Source: a bacterium
Lineage (GTDB): Bacteria > Electryoneota > Electryoneia > Electryoneales > Electryoneaceae
Direction of reading: 5' to 3'
NCBI GenBank assembly: GCA_028278125.1
Contig: JANQEY010000290.1
Coordinates: 1-59,619, forward strand
Length of the DNA: 59,619 nt
Part shown: piece by piece, positions 8,695 through 16,044 of the stretch
How positions within the stretch are numbered: the first letter of the stretch is position 1
Layout: each line of letters begins with the position of its first letter
Translations under genes and position numbers: made by a program
Notes under the pieces: generated by a model
Database searches by the model: none
Told to the model about the DNA's origin: nothing
What the model saw: the letters and a program-made list of their open reading frames with translations, nothing else

Positions 8695-9648
8695 TTATCC
8701 TTGACTTCGAAATATTGATGAAACCTTATTCCAGAATCCCTGTTTTTTCTCCGTGCTGTCGGGTTCTTCCATTTTCTCTTCTTCTCTATCAATATCATCA
8801 TTTATTGCAGGTTTCTGAAGCGGTGCTGGAGCTTCTGTCTCTTCAGCCGCAACAGGAGGAGGTGTCGGCTCTGGCGGTGCCGAAGATTGCTCAACCACCG
8901 GTTCAGGCTTTTCCTGAACCTGTTCCGCGACTTTCTCCGGTTCTACTTTTGCAGGCTCCTGCGCTGGCGCAGGTTTACTATCGTCGACCCGGGGTTTCGC
9001 TTCAGCTTCGGCTGGCTTAGGCTCAGCCGGTTTTTCAGCTTTTTTCTGCTTATCAGCTGAGCTGATTTTTTTCTTTATATCCTTAACAACCATCGCGGAT
9101 ATAGCTTTTAATGTATTAAAAACTCCATGCCCGGTAGTAGCTATAGACTCAAAATGCGCCAAATTATCCTTGTTTAGAGCTTTATTGAGTTCTTCAACAC
9201 TGTAAAGGGGAGATAAATCCCGTTTATTGAACTGGAGAACCAGCGGTATCGAACCCGGTTTTACACCATGTTCAGTGAGGTTTTCATCCAGGTTCTGTAG
9301 CGACTCAATATTTTCATCCATCTTGCCGATCTGGCTGTCCGCTACAAACACTACTCCATCAACACCCTTAAGGACAATCTTACGTGACGCGTTATAATAA
9401 ACCTGGCCGGGAACAGTATACAACTGCAGGCGGATTGTAAAGTCCTGGATCTTCCCAATTTCTATGGGAAGGAGATCAAAAAAGAGTGTACGATCCTGCC
9501 TGGTGGCAATACTGGTCATGTTGCCACGCATCTTTTCCGGTACTCGTTCATGGATCGACAACAAGTTTGTCGTCTTTCCACCCATGCCAGGGCCGTAATA
9601 CACTATTTTACACAGTATCTCGCGACGTGCGAAGTTTACTGTCGCCAT
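8695..9648 (-). CDS. MglA-like small Ras-family GTPase with long C-terminal tail
   Basis: The GTPase domain covers about residues 1-197. The P-loop GPGMGGKT is at 19-26, the switch II region TVPGQVYY is at 78-85 (the MglA form in place of DxxG), and the base-recognition motif NKRD is at 141-144. MglA sets cell polarity and controls motility in Myxococcus; roadblock proteins regulate it. MglA is normally ~195 residues. This one adds ~120 residues (198-317) rich in Pro, Glu, Ala and Lys, ending in a short amphipathic-looking segment GFWNKVSSIFRSQG. It is flanked by roadblock genes at gaps of 10 and 5 bases. The cellular role (polarity, gliding or vesicle-like trafficking) cannot be told from sequence. 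Confidence 0.92.
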   Translation of the reverse strand: MATVNFARREILCKIVYYGPGMGGKTTNLLSIHERVPEKMRGNMTSIATRQDRTLFFDLLPIEIGKIQDFTIRLQLYTVPGQVYYNASRKIVLKGVDGVVFVADSQIGKMDENIESLQNLDENLTEHGVKPGSIPLVLQFNKRDLSPLYSVEELNKALNKDNLAHFESIATTGHGVFNTLKAISAMVVKDIKKKISSADKQKKAEKPAEPKPAEAEAKPRVDDSKPAPAQEPAKVEPEKVAEQVQEKPEPVVEQSSAPPEPTPPPVAAEETEAPAPLQKPAINDDIDREEEKMEEPDSTEKKQGFWNKVSSIFRSQG

Positions 9649-9658
9649 CTCTATCTCC

Positions 9659-10015
9659 CTATACAGGACCTAAAGCGTTGATAAATGTGTCGCTTAATTT
9701 TCTCCTGATATTCCTTACTTCGAGTCGCACAAGGCCAAGATTACAATCCTGTTCCATCACAAGAACTACAATACCAATGTCAACATTGGCTATACCGATA
9801 ATAAAAGTTTCCGTTTCGCACTGGGTCCAGATCCACTCTTCAACCGTTTTAAGGCCAATCTTATCAATAAGCTTCTTCACCATCAGTGCGGAATGAGGAG
9901 CTATTCTCTCGGAAGAACGTCCGGCCTCAGCAACCACCAGTCCATCCCTGTCCACCAGCATCACACTCACTACACCAAATATCTGTGAAAGTTTATCAAT
10001 CCACTTGATATCCAT
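9659..10015 (-). CDS. Roadblock/LC7 domain protein
   Basis: This 118-residue product is essentially one roadblock domain: WIDKLSQIFGVVSVMLVDRDGLVVAEAG, a helix, TETFIIGIANVDIGIVVLV and CNLGLVRLEVRNI. It likely dimerises and binds the MglA-like GTPase encoded ten bases downstream. Its ATG at 10015 overlaps the TGA of the preceding gene by one base (TGATG), with GAGGAG upstream, so translation is coupled. Confidence 0.85.
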   Translation of the reverse strand: MDIKWIDKLSQIFGVVSVMLVDRDGLVVAEAGRSSERIAPHSALMVKKLIDKIGLKTVEEWIWTQCETETFIIGIANVDIGIVVLVMEQDCNLGLVRLEVRNIRRKLSDTFINALGPV

Positions 10016-10419
10016 CAGGTTAGCTCCTCGTGAAGAGTACGACCGATTCGTTTAAGATAGTTGCTGTCAATTGTGTTGCTGACCTTTATTACTCCTCGAG
10101 GCCAGGTGATAAGAAAAATAAATGGATCATCTTTTTCAACAGTCAGGATCGAATCCTCAAAGAAAAACGCGGCTCTTTCCAGGTCCTCTTCTCGAATATT
10201 CTGGATTCGATCGTAGATACCCCTTACAAGCTCGGTGCTCAGGGCACTCTGCATCTCATCAATCGTTGCCGAGACGCCTTCATCCCTGTCATAATGCATA
10301 ACCGGAAGTCCCTGGTTATTTAGAATCAGGATTTCAAGCGGTCCTTTTGAACGAGGTATACTGTTTATAGCTTTTTCAAGCTCAGAATCGCCGGGTTTTG
10401 ATTTACTCCTGCCGAGCAC
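10015..10419 (-). CDS. Probable roadblock-like protein, divergent
   Basis: The 134-residue product has the length and rough strand order of a roadblock domain (LEILILNNQGLPVMHYD near the start, then a helix, then ILTVEKDDPFIFLITWPRG) but lacks the clean VDxDG core. The family call therefore rests partly on its place in the operon. The start is GTG at 10419, preceded by the strong site AAGGAGGGGACA. It overlaps the next roadblock gene by one base. It may heterodimerise with one of its neighbours. Confidence 0.6.
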   Translation of the reverse strand: MLGRSKSKPGDSELEKAINSIPRSKGPLEILILNNQGLPVMHYDRDEGVSATIDEMQSALSTELVRGIYDRIQNIREEDLERAAFFFEDSILTVEKDDPFIFLITWPRGVIKVSNTIDSNYLKRIGRTLHEELT

Positions 10420-10515
10420 TGTCCCCTCCTTAATATTTGTAAGAGCGGAAAACCTATCTGCCTGTTTAACGGATATTCCGTTATCCTACCGAAGTACAAT
10501 TATATAGATACTATA

Positions 10516-10977
10516 TTATACGTATAATCCACCACGCTCACGTGTACGGAACAGGGTACGCAAATGTGAAATCCGTTTTGTGAGCTTCATTGACATGTAA
10601 CCACGCGCCACGTTCCCCTCAAATGCGGCTACAAGAATCAGCTGTCCTGCGGAACCCACAAACAGCATATCCTCTTCCATTTCAACCGTTACATGCGCAG
10701 GTGCATCAATTCCAAGGTTTTTTAAATACTCTTCGACAACATCCGCGAGATGAAAATATGCTTTGTGATCATGTTCCATTGATTCCAGCTCTTCACCACC
10801 CTGTCCAAGAAATTTCGTCAGGCGGACACCTTCACCACTGATTACATAAGCAAATTTCAGATGTGGCAAGTTAACAAGATCCTGGAGGATGACGACTACT
10901 CTATCACGCCATGCCTGGTCAAGACCTTCCGATCCTTCTTGTGTAAGCCAGTTTTCACCGGGTTTATCAGTACTCAA
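10516..10977 (-). CDS. Probable roadblock-like protein, first gene of the MglA operon
   Basis: The 153-residue product has a short N-terminal extension and then a roadblock-like order: LKFAYVISGEGVRLTKFLG, an acidic helix, DMLFVGSAGQLILVAAF and RGYMSMKL. It is diverged from the two clear roadblock proteins of the operon. The start is TTG at 10977; CGGAGG lies five to six bases before it and no better ATG is in frame. It is 96 bases from the next gene on the same strand. An unrelated regulatory protein remains possible. Confidence 0.55.
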   Translation of the reverse strand: MSTDKPGENWLTQEGSEGLDQAWRDRVVVILQDLVNLPHLKFAYVISGEGVRLTKFLGQGGEELESMEHDHKAYFHLADVVEEYLKNLGIDAPAHVTVEMEEDMLFVGSAGQLILVAAFEGNVARGYMSMKLTKRISHLRTLFRTRERGGLYV

Positions 10978-11493
10978 TGCTTCCTCCGGATATTAGGATC
11001 AATGATTGTAATACTTCTAAACCGCTACTATTACAAATATGAAGCCAAAATAATCAATTGTTTGACCCAGGTCACACGAAATATGGTCATACAATCATGG
11101 ATTCAAGTGTCACAATACTTCTTGTTAGCACAATTTATTGCCTGAAGATAAGAAAATCAGGCTCAATAACCAATCAGCAATATAGTTTCTGCAAGTTTCT
11201 CCAAATGAAATAGATTCGCCTCGAAAATATCACCATTTCACCTGATCTAAGTATAATACAATTTTCCATTTATGTATCACTAGTTCTTACTTAATACACC
11301 TGAAAATAGCTCCATTGTGAAATATAGGAATTAAAAGCGCCAAAAATACGAAATTATTCTGTTGACCATTTCAATTCTGATTTTCGAAATTTCAATTGTT
11401 ATATTAGTCTGCGATTGATTGAAGAATTTATCCAGGCAAGATATTTCATTATTTAATGGTATCCGATGTTCACTTCAAACGTGAGATAATTTC
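10978..11493. other. Divergent promoter region between the MglA operon and spmA
   Basis: This 516-base AT-rich region holds the promoters of two divergent operons. I see a hairpin at about 11141-11163 (GCCTGA / TCAGGC with an 11-base loop) but no convincing promoter boxes or riboswitch. It contains no gene. Confidence 0.5.
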
Positions 11494-12150
11494 ATGAACT
11501 ACGTCTGGTTTTTCCTGTTTGCTATTGGAATCATCCTGGCAGCGTTTACGGGCAGGATGGAAAACGTTACTACGGCAGCTCTTGAAAGTGTTAAAACAGC
11601 TGTTGAGCTTGCGATTGGGCTGATAGGTGTGATGGCGCTCTGGCTGGGTTTGATGCGTGTCGCAGAAAAATCGGGACTGGTACAAGGACTTGCTCGAATA
11701 CTCCGCCCAGTGCTGACCAGACTATTCCCAGAAGTTCCGAAGGACCATCCAGCGATGGGAAGTATGCTTGCTAACATCGCTGCCAATATGCTCGGACTGG
11801 GAAACTCAGCAACAGCGCTTGGTTTAAAAGCGATGCAGGACCTGCAGAAAATAAATGTTGATAAAAAAAGCGCCAGTAATGCCATGGCGACATTCCTGGC
11901 AATAAATACATCATCCGTTACAATCATCCCGGCAACAGTTATCGCAATCAGGGTATCGTCCGGGGCAACATCCGCGACGGAGATTATCGGACCAACAATC
12001 ATCGCCACGGCTGTTTCAACAACAGTCGCCATAATCGCCACAAAAATACTACAGAAAGTTTCGCCACAAGTTGCTGATGCTGGAGAAAAAGACATTGCCG
12101 AATCCAGTGAAAAAATGGATCAAATTGAAACGAACAACGAGGAGGATTGA
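11494..12150 (+). CDS. spmA: SpmA-like membrane protein (spore maturation protein A family)
   Basis: The 218-residue product has several membrane helices and the Gate/nucleoside-recognition pattern: MALWLGLMRVAEKSGL, then GSMLANIAANMLGLGNSATALGLKAM, then MATFLAINTSSVTIIPATVIAIR. These are hallmarks of SpmA. SpmA and SpmB help spore-core dehydration in Bacillus, but the pair is common in non-spore-forming bacteria, where its role is unknown. The tail after the last helix is charged. spmB starts four bases after the stop, so the two form a unit. Confidence 0.88.
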   Translation: MNYVWFFLFAIGIILAAFTGRMENVTTAALESVKTAVELAIGLIGVMALWLGLMRVAEKSGLVQGLARILRPVLTRLFPEVPKDHPAMGSMLANIAANMLGLGNSATALGLKAMQDLQKINVDKKSASNAMATFLAINTSSVTIIPATVIAIRVSSGATSATEIIGPTIIATAVSTTVAIIATKILQKVSPQVADAGEKDIAESSEKMDQIETNNEED

Positions 12151-12153
12151 TCC

Positions 12154-12696
12154 ATGGCTGAAGGAATACAACAACTGCTCGGTGAAATGGGATCATGGGC
12201 GATACCTGTAGCTATCCTGGGAATACTGGTTTCCGGCCTGGTCAAAAAAGTAAAAGTATATGAAGTTTTTGTTGAAGGTGCGAAAGAGGGATTCAATGTC
12301 GGTGTTCGGATTATCCCATACCTGGTAGCAATTCTCGCGGCAATCGCTGTTTTCAGAGCATCCGGTGCGATGGAATTACTGGGAACCTGGCTGGCACCGC
12401 TCCTGAACGCAATAGGATACCCCGCTGAGGCATTACCGATGGCACTGGTTCGTCCTCTTTCCGGCAGTGGAGCACTTGGATTAATGAGCGACCTGGTCCA
12501 GACTCATGGCGCTGAATCATTTGTCGGAAGACTGGCTTCCGTAATGATGGGATCAACAGAGACTACATTTTATGTGCTGGCTGTGTACCTTGGCAGCGTG
12601 GGTATCAGGATGGGACGGCATACCCTTGCGGCATGCCTGATCGCTGACGCCGCCGGACTGATCGCAGCATTTATAGTTTGTTCAATCATATTCTAA
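12154..12696 (+). CDS. spmB: SpmB-like membrane protein (spore maturation protein B family)
   Basis: The 180-residue product matches SpmB in length and motifs: GVRIIPYLVAILAAIAVFRASGAM, then ALVRPLSGSGALGLM, then GSTETTFYVLAVYLGSVGI. It probably forms a complex with SpmA in the inner membrane. The ATG at 12154 follows GAGGAGGATTG across the end of spmA. thiN begins 21 bases downstream. Function in a non-sporulating FCB bacterium is not established. Confidence 0.9.
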   Translation: MAEGIQQLLGEMGSWAIPVAILGILVSGLVKKVKVYEVFVEGAKEGFNVGVRIIPYLVAILAAIAVFRASGAMELLGTWLAPLLNAIGYPAEALPMALVRPLSGSGALGLMSDLVQTHGAESFVGRLASVMMGSTETTFYVLAVYLGSVGIRMGRHTLAACLIADAAGLIAAFIVCSIIF

Positions 12697-12717
12697 CTGC
12701 AATTTCAAGAAGCTAGA

Positions 12718-13389
12718 ATGAATCAAAGATCCGATATAAATGAAAGAGCTTTGGTAGTCCTGAACGGGCAGGATTGCCTGGAAAATATCGCGATCGATAA
12801 TTGGCGAAAGTATAAATATCTCCTCGCTGTAGACGGCGCTCTCGACATGTTACTCAAATCTGGAATTAGTCCTCATGCTGTCACCGGTGATTTTGACAGT
12901 GTTACAAAATCCTCACTGGACCAATTCAAAAAATCGGGTGGAATTACAGATTATAGACAGGAACAGGAATCAACGGACTTCGAAAAAGCGTTGATCCACT
13001 GCCTGGAGAAAGATATAAACGCAGTCGATGTAATCGGATATAAGGGTGACCGTTTTGATCATGAAATAGCTGTTCTGGATGCGATTGTAAAATATTCTGA
13101 GCGTCTGGATATACAACTCATTGATAAAACAGCAGTGGGAAGGATATTATCATCAGGAAGTACTCTCGAAGTTGAAGGTAAAGAAAAACACCTCTGCAGC
13201 ATGCTACCCCTGATATTTTGCACCGGGGTAACGACATCCGGACTAAAATGGAACCTGGAAAACCGGGACTTATCACTTGGAAATTTGATTTCCTGTTCCA
13301 ATGAAATTATCGAATCACCGGCGACAATAAGTTTATCCTCAGGAGTTTTACTGGTTTATATTCACCTTCAACCGGGTAATAATCCGTGA
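12718..13389 (+). CDS. thiN: Thiamine pyrophosphokinase
   Basis: It transfers pyrophosphate from ATP to thiamine, making the cofactor thiamine diphosphate. Family motifs are in order: VDGALDMLL (39-46), TGDFDSV (56-62, metal/ATP binding), QESTDFEKAL (83-92) and GYKGDRFDHE (107-116). The 223-residue length is normal. It overlaps the following symporter gene (GTGA), implying coupled expression with a transporter. The C-terminal part (from ~140) is the beta-sandwich that binds thiamine. Confidence 0.88.
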   Translation: MNQRSDINERALVVLNGQDCLENIAIDNWRKYKYLLAVDGALDMLLKSGISPHAVTGDFDSVTKSSLDQFKKSGGITDYRQEQESTDFEKALIHCLEKDINAVDVIGYKGDRFDHEIAVLDAIVKYSERLDIQLIDKTAVGRILSSGSTLEVEGKEKHLCSMLPLIFCTGVTTSGLKWNLENRDLSLGNLISCSNEIIESPATISLSSGVLLVYIHLQPGNNP

Positions 13390-14801
13390 ACTCCCCGTCT
13401 ATTCCTCAACTTGGTTTGATTGATACTTCAATTGTCCTCTTCTACCTGGGTATCCTCTGGTTTATTGCTATCAGATCAGCGAGGAAGGAAGACAAAGATG
13501 AAAATTTTCTCCTTGCGGGGAGACGTTTAACGATTCCAGCATTTGTAGCAACACTAGTAACAACCTGGTATGGTGGTATCCTCGGTGTCGGTGAGTTCGG
13601 ATGGAAACACGGGATAAGTACCTGGCTGGTTTTTGGCATTCCATACTATATACACGCGATAATATTCGCCCTATTCCTTGCGCCACTTGCCAGGAGAGGG
13701 AAATACATCAACCTGCCTGACCAGCTTGATCGGGCATATGGACGAAATACCGCGATTGTCGGTGCGGCACTCCTGTTTATAATGACAGTCCCGGCGGCAT
13801 ATATCCTGATGCTGGGCGAACTGATCAGGTTGATTATTCCACTACCTTTGATCGCTGCCCTTGTGCTCGGAGCTGCATTTTCAACAGCCTACCTCTGGCA
13901 TGGTGGATTCAGGGCTGTTGTCCGTACAGATAAACTTCAGTTTCTCCTGATGTTCGGTGGTTTTTTTATCCTCCTTTTCTTCTGCCTGAACCATTTATCA
14001 CTTTCTGATCTTGCAATAAAACTCCCCTCAACACACCTGACCTGGCATGGAGGAAACAGGGGCGCATACATAGCTCTCTGGTACATTGTCGCCGCTCAAA
14101 CCTATATAGAACCCAGTTTTTACCAGCGCTGTTATGCAGCGAAAAGTGAATCGACAGCTAAATGGGGAACGATGATAAGTGTTGGCGTCTGGTTGATATT
14201 CGATATTGTCACAACACTAACTGCCCTCTATTCAAGGGTATTGATCCCTGAGCTGGCTAATCCGGTAAATGCCTATCCTTCACTTGCCGGATTATTACTG
14301 CCCGTTGGACTATTGGGAATATTTATCGCAGGACTATTCGCCACGGTAATGTCCACGGTCGACAGTTACGGTTTCCTTGCAGCGATGTTACTTGGACGTG
14401 ATATAGTCTCCCGGGCAAAGGGGAAAATCAGTTCTGGACAATCGATCAGATCGGTCCGATTATCGTTAATCGTTGTTGCAGTACTGGCCATTTTGCTGGC
14501 CGCCTGGAAAGGAAGTGTCGTTGATATCTGGAAAGAACTTGGTTCCATCGGTACTCCAGCCCTATTGATTCCAGTTCTGACAAGCTTCTGGAAAAAATCA
14601 TGTATGACTTCCCGTGGAGCACTGATTTCAATGGCTCTTGCCGGAGGTGTTGCGATACTCTGGACACTCTCAAATTATTTACCCGGATCAACTGGTTACC
14701 TGCTGGGAATCGAGCCCGTATACCCCGGATTGGTCACATCCATAACGGTTTTTCTTGTCGACAGATTTATTCTTAGAGCCGGTAATCAATCCGAAAAATA
14801 A
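13386..14801 (+). CDS. Sodium:solute symporter (SSS family)
   Basis: The 471-residue product has about twelve to thirteen predicted membrane helices. SSS features include the start LIDTSIVLFYLGILWFIAI, the charged FLLAGRRL loop, WYGGILGVGEFGW in an early helix, and AAQTYIEPSFYQRCYAAKS. SSS proteins couple uptake of sugars, amino acids, vitamins or urea to sodium; the substrate cannot be read from sequence. The start is GTG at 13386, overlapping the thiN stop by three bases. That coupling makes thiamine or a precursor a reasonable guess. Confidence 0.85.
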   Translation: MNSPSIPQLGLIDTSIVLFYLGILWFIAIRSARKEDKDENFLLAGRRLTIPAFVATLVTTWYGGILGVGEFGWKHGISTWLVFGIPYYIHAIIFALFLAPLARRGKYINLPDQLDRAYGRNTAIVGAALLFIMTVPAAYILMLGELIRLIIPLPLIAALVLGAAFSTAYLWHGGFRAVVRTDKLQFLLMFGGFFILLFFCLNHLSLSDLAIKLPSTHLTWHGGNRGAYIALWYIVAAQTYIEPSFYQRCYAAKSESTAKWGTMISVGVWLIFDIVTTLTALYSRVLIPELANPVNAYPSLAGLLLPVGLLGIFIAGLFATVMSTVDSYGFLAAMLLGRDIVSRAKGKISSGQSIRSVRLSLIVVAVLAILLAAWKGSVVDIWKELGSIGTPALLIPVLTSFWKKSCMTSRGALISMALAGGVAILWTLSNYLPGSTGYLLGIEPVYPGLVTSITVFLVDRFILRAGNQSEK

Positions 14802-14883
14802 TCTTTCACTCAATAACATTTTGCGTTTTCAGTCAGCCTATTTATTTTGTTTTTATCTTCAACCTGTCAAGAGACTAAAAAAA

Positions 14884-16017
14884 ATGAATCATCTTCATCA
14901 AAAGTTTATCAAGTATGCGATAATAGTTTCGTTAATTGTTTTGGTTATACCCAATTGTTTTTCACAAAACGAAGAACAATTCCCGCCACTTCCTCTCGAT
15001 GCCGTTGAGCAGCTGAAAGATGGCCTTAATCCAAGGGTTACTATCGATTCCGGTGGACCAAGGAATGGACATTTCAGGATTGTCGACAACGGATGGTGGA
15101 TGTTTTTCCTGCACCTGAGACCACTTGAAGGAGCTAAATCTCTTACTTCTGAACTGACCAGGGAGTATGTCACAACATTCTGGGCTTCCGACTTTCCCAT
15201 GCAGGCTGAACTGACCGGGCAGGAAGGAGTTTTCGAAGTTAATGGTAAAAAGGTTTACTGGGCAGAAGCACTCTTTGGCAATGGAACGGTTCAGACCAGG
15301 TTCCTTGTCTGGGATGATCCAGCAAATAACAGGAGGATTTTTGCTGATTGTAATATTAACCTGCGACGAGGTACTCCCGATTCAATTCTGACCGTCGTAC
15401 AGAAGAATATGGCTTTGAGTCTAATAACTGGTCCAAGGGACGCCAGTTTAGAGCAGGTACTAAGAACACCCCTGCAGACTGCATCGTTTGACGACATATC
15501 AGTTTCTTTTCAGCATCCTTTGGATTGTCACGCTGAAACATATCCAGGATTTGACGAAAAACGTGGTGAGCTGCCCCCCTCGCTATGGTCATCCATCTGG
15601 GTGCTTCCGGTCGGTATAGAATGGCGTTTTGATCTCGCCTGGGGACCATTTGGTAAATTAGAACCTGAAGAGTGGATAGCGGATAATCTTCCCGACGTCT
15701 TGTCCGGAAATGCCAATATGAGTACTGAAACTATGTCAATAGAGGAGATATATGAGAACCAGTGGATGGGTGAAGCTGTCACATCAACCGTTTATGGAGA
15801 TCAAAAGGCTGGAACCTCATGGAAAATTGCCGCTGCGACATGGGATAACAGGGGACGGACATTCAGGACAGTTGTGGCCTGCCGCATCTACAGAGACTGG
15901 TGGGGATTTGAATTTGATGGTGTTGTCTCAAATGAAGATTTGAATAGCCGGATTATACGCTGGATAAACAGGATCAGGACTGCTCCTGTATGGATGGGAG
16001 ATGTTGACAATAAATAA
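14884..16017 (+). CDS. Exported protein of unknown function
   Basis: No family was recognised. The 377-residue product starts with a signal peptide (MNHLHQKFIKYAIIVSLIVL, cleavage probably after NCFSQ); the cysteine there is not in a good lipobox. The body is rich in Trp and Asp with segments such as FRIVDNGWWMFFLHLRP, WGPFGKLEPEEW and RDWWGFEFDGVV, suggesting a soluble globular periplasmic or surface protein. There is no T9SS domain. I chose the ATG at 14884 because the longer frame from 14755 lies inside the symporter gene and would hide the signal peptide. It is the last gene of the spmA-thiN run. Confidence 0.65.
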   Translation: MNHLHQKFIKYAIIVSLIVLVIPNCFSQNEEQFPPLPLDAVEQLKDGLNPRVTIDSGGPRNGHFRIVDNGWWMFFLHLRPLEGAKSLTSELTREYVTTFWASDFPMQAELTGQEGVFEVNGKKVYWAEALFGNGTVQTRFLVWDDPANNRRIFADCNINLRRGTPDSILTVVQKNMALSLITGPRDASLEQVLRTPLQTASFDDISVSFQHPLDCHAETYPGFDEKRGELPPSLWSSIWVLPVGIEWRFDLAWGPFGKLEPEEWIADNLPDVLSGNANMSTETMSIEEIYENQWMGEAVTSTVYGDQKAGTSWKIAAATWDNRGRTFRTVVACRIYRDWWGFEFDGVVSNEDLNSRIIRWINRIRTAPVWMGDVDNK

Positions 16018-16044
16018 TATCTGTAAGATTTACATCGGATAGTT

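Noticed and set aside
8451..9020. 189-codon plus-strand frame across the roadblock and MglA genes
   Set aside because: Antisense shadow of two conserved genes.
11239..11262. ACCTGATCTAAGTATAATAC resembles the 3' part of a TPP riboswitch
   Set aside because: The CTGAGA element and the GCGTAGGGA end are absent, and thiN is 1.4 kb away behind spmA and spmB.
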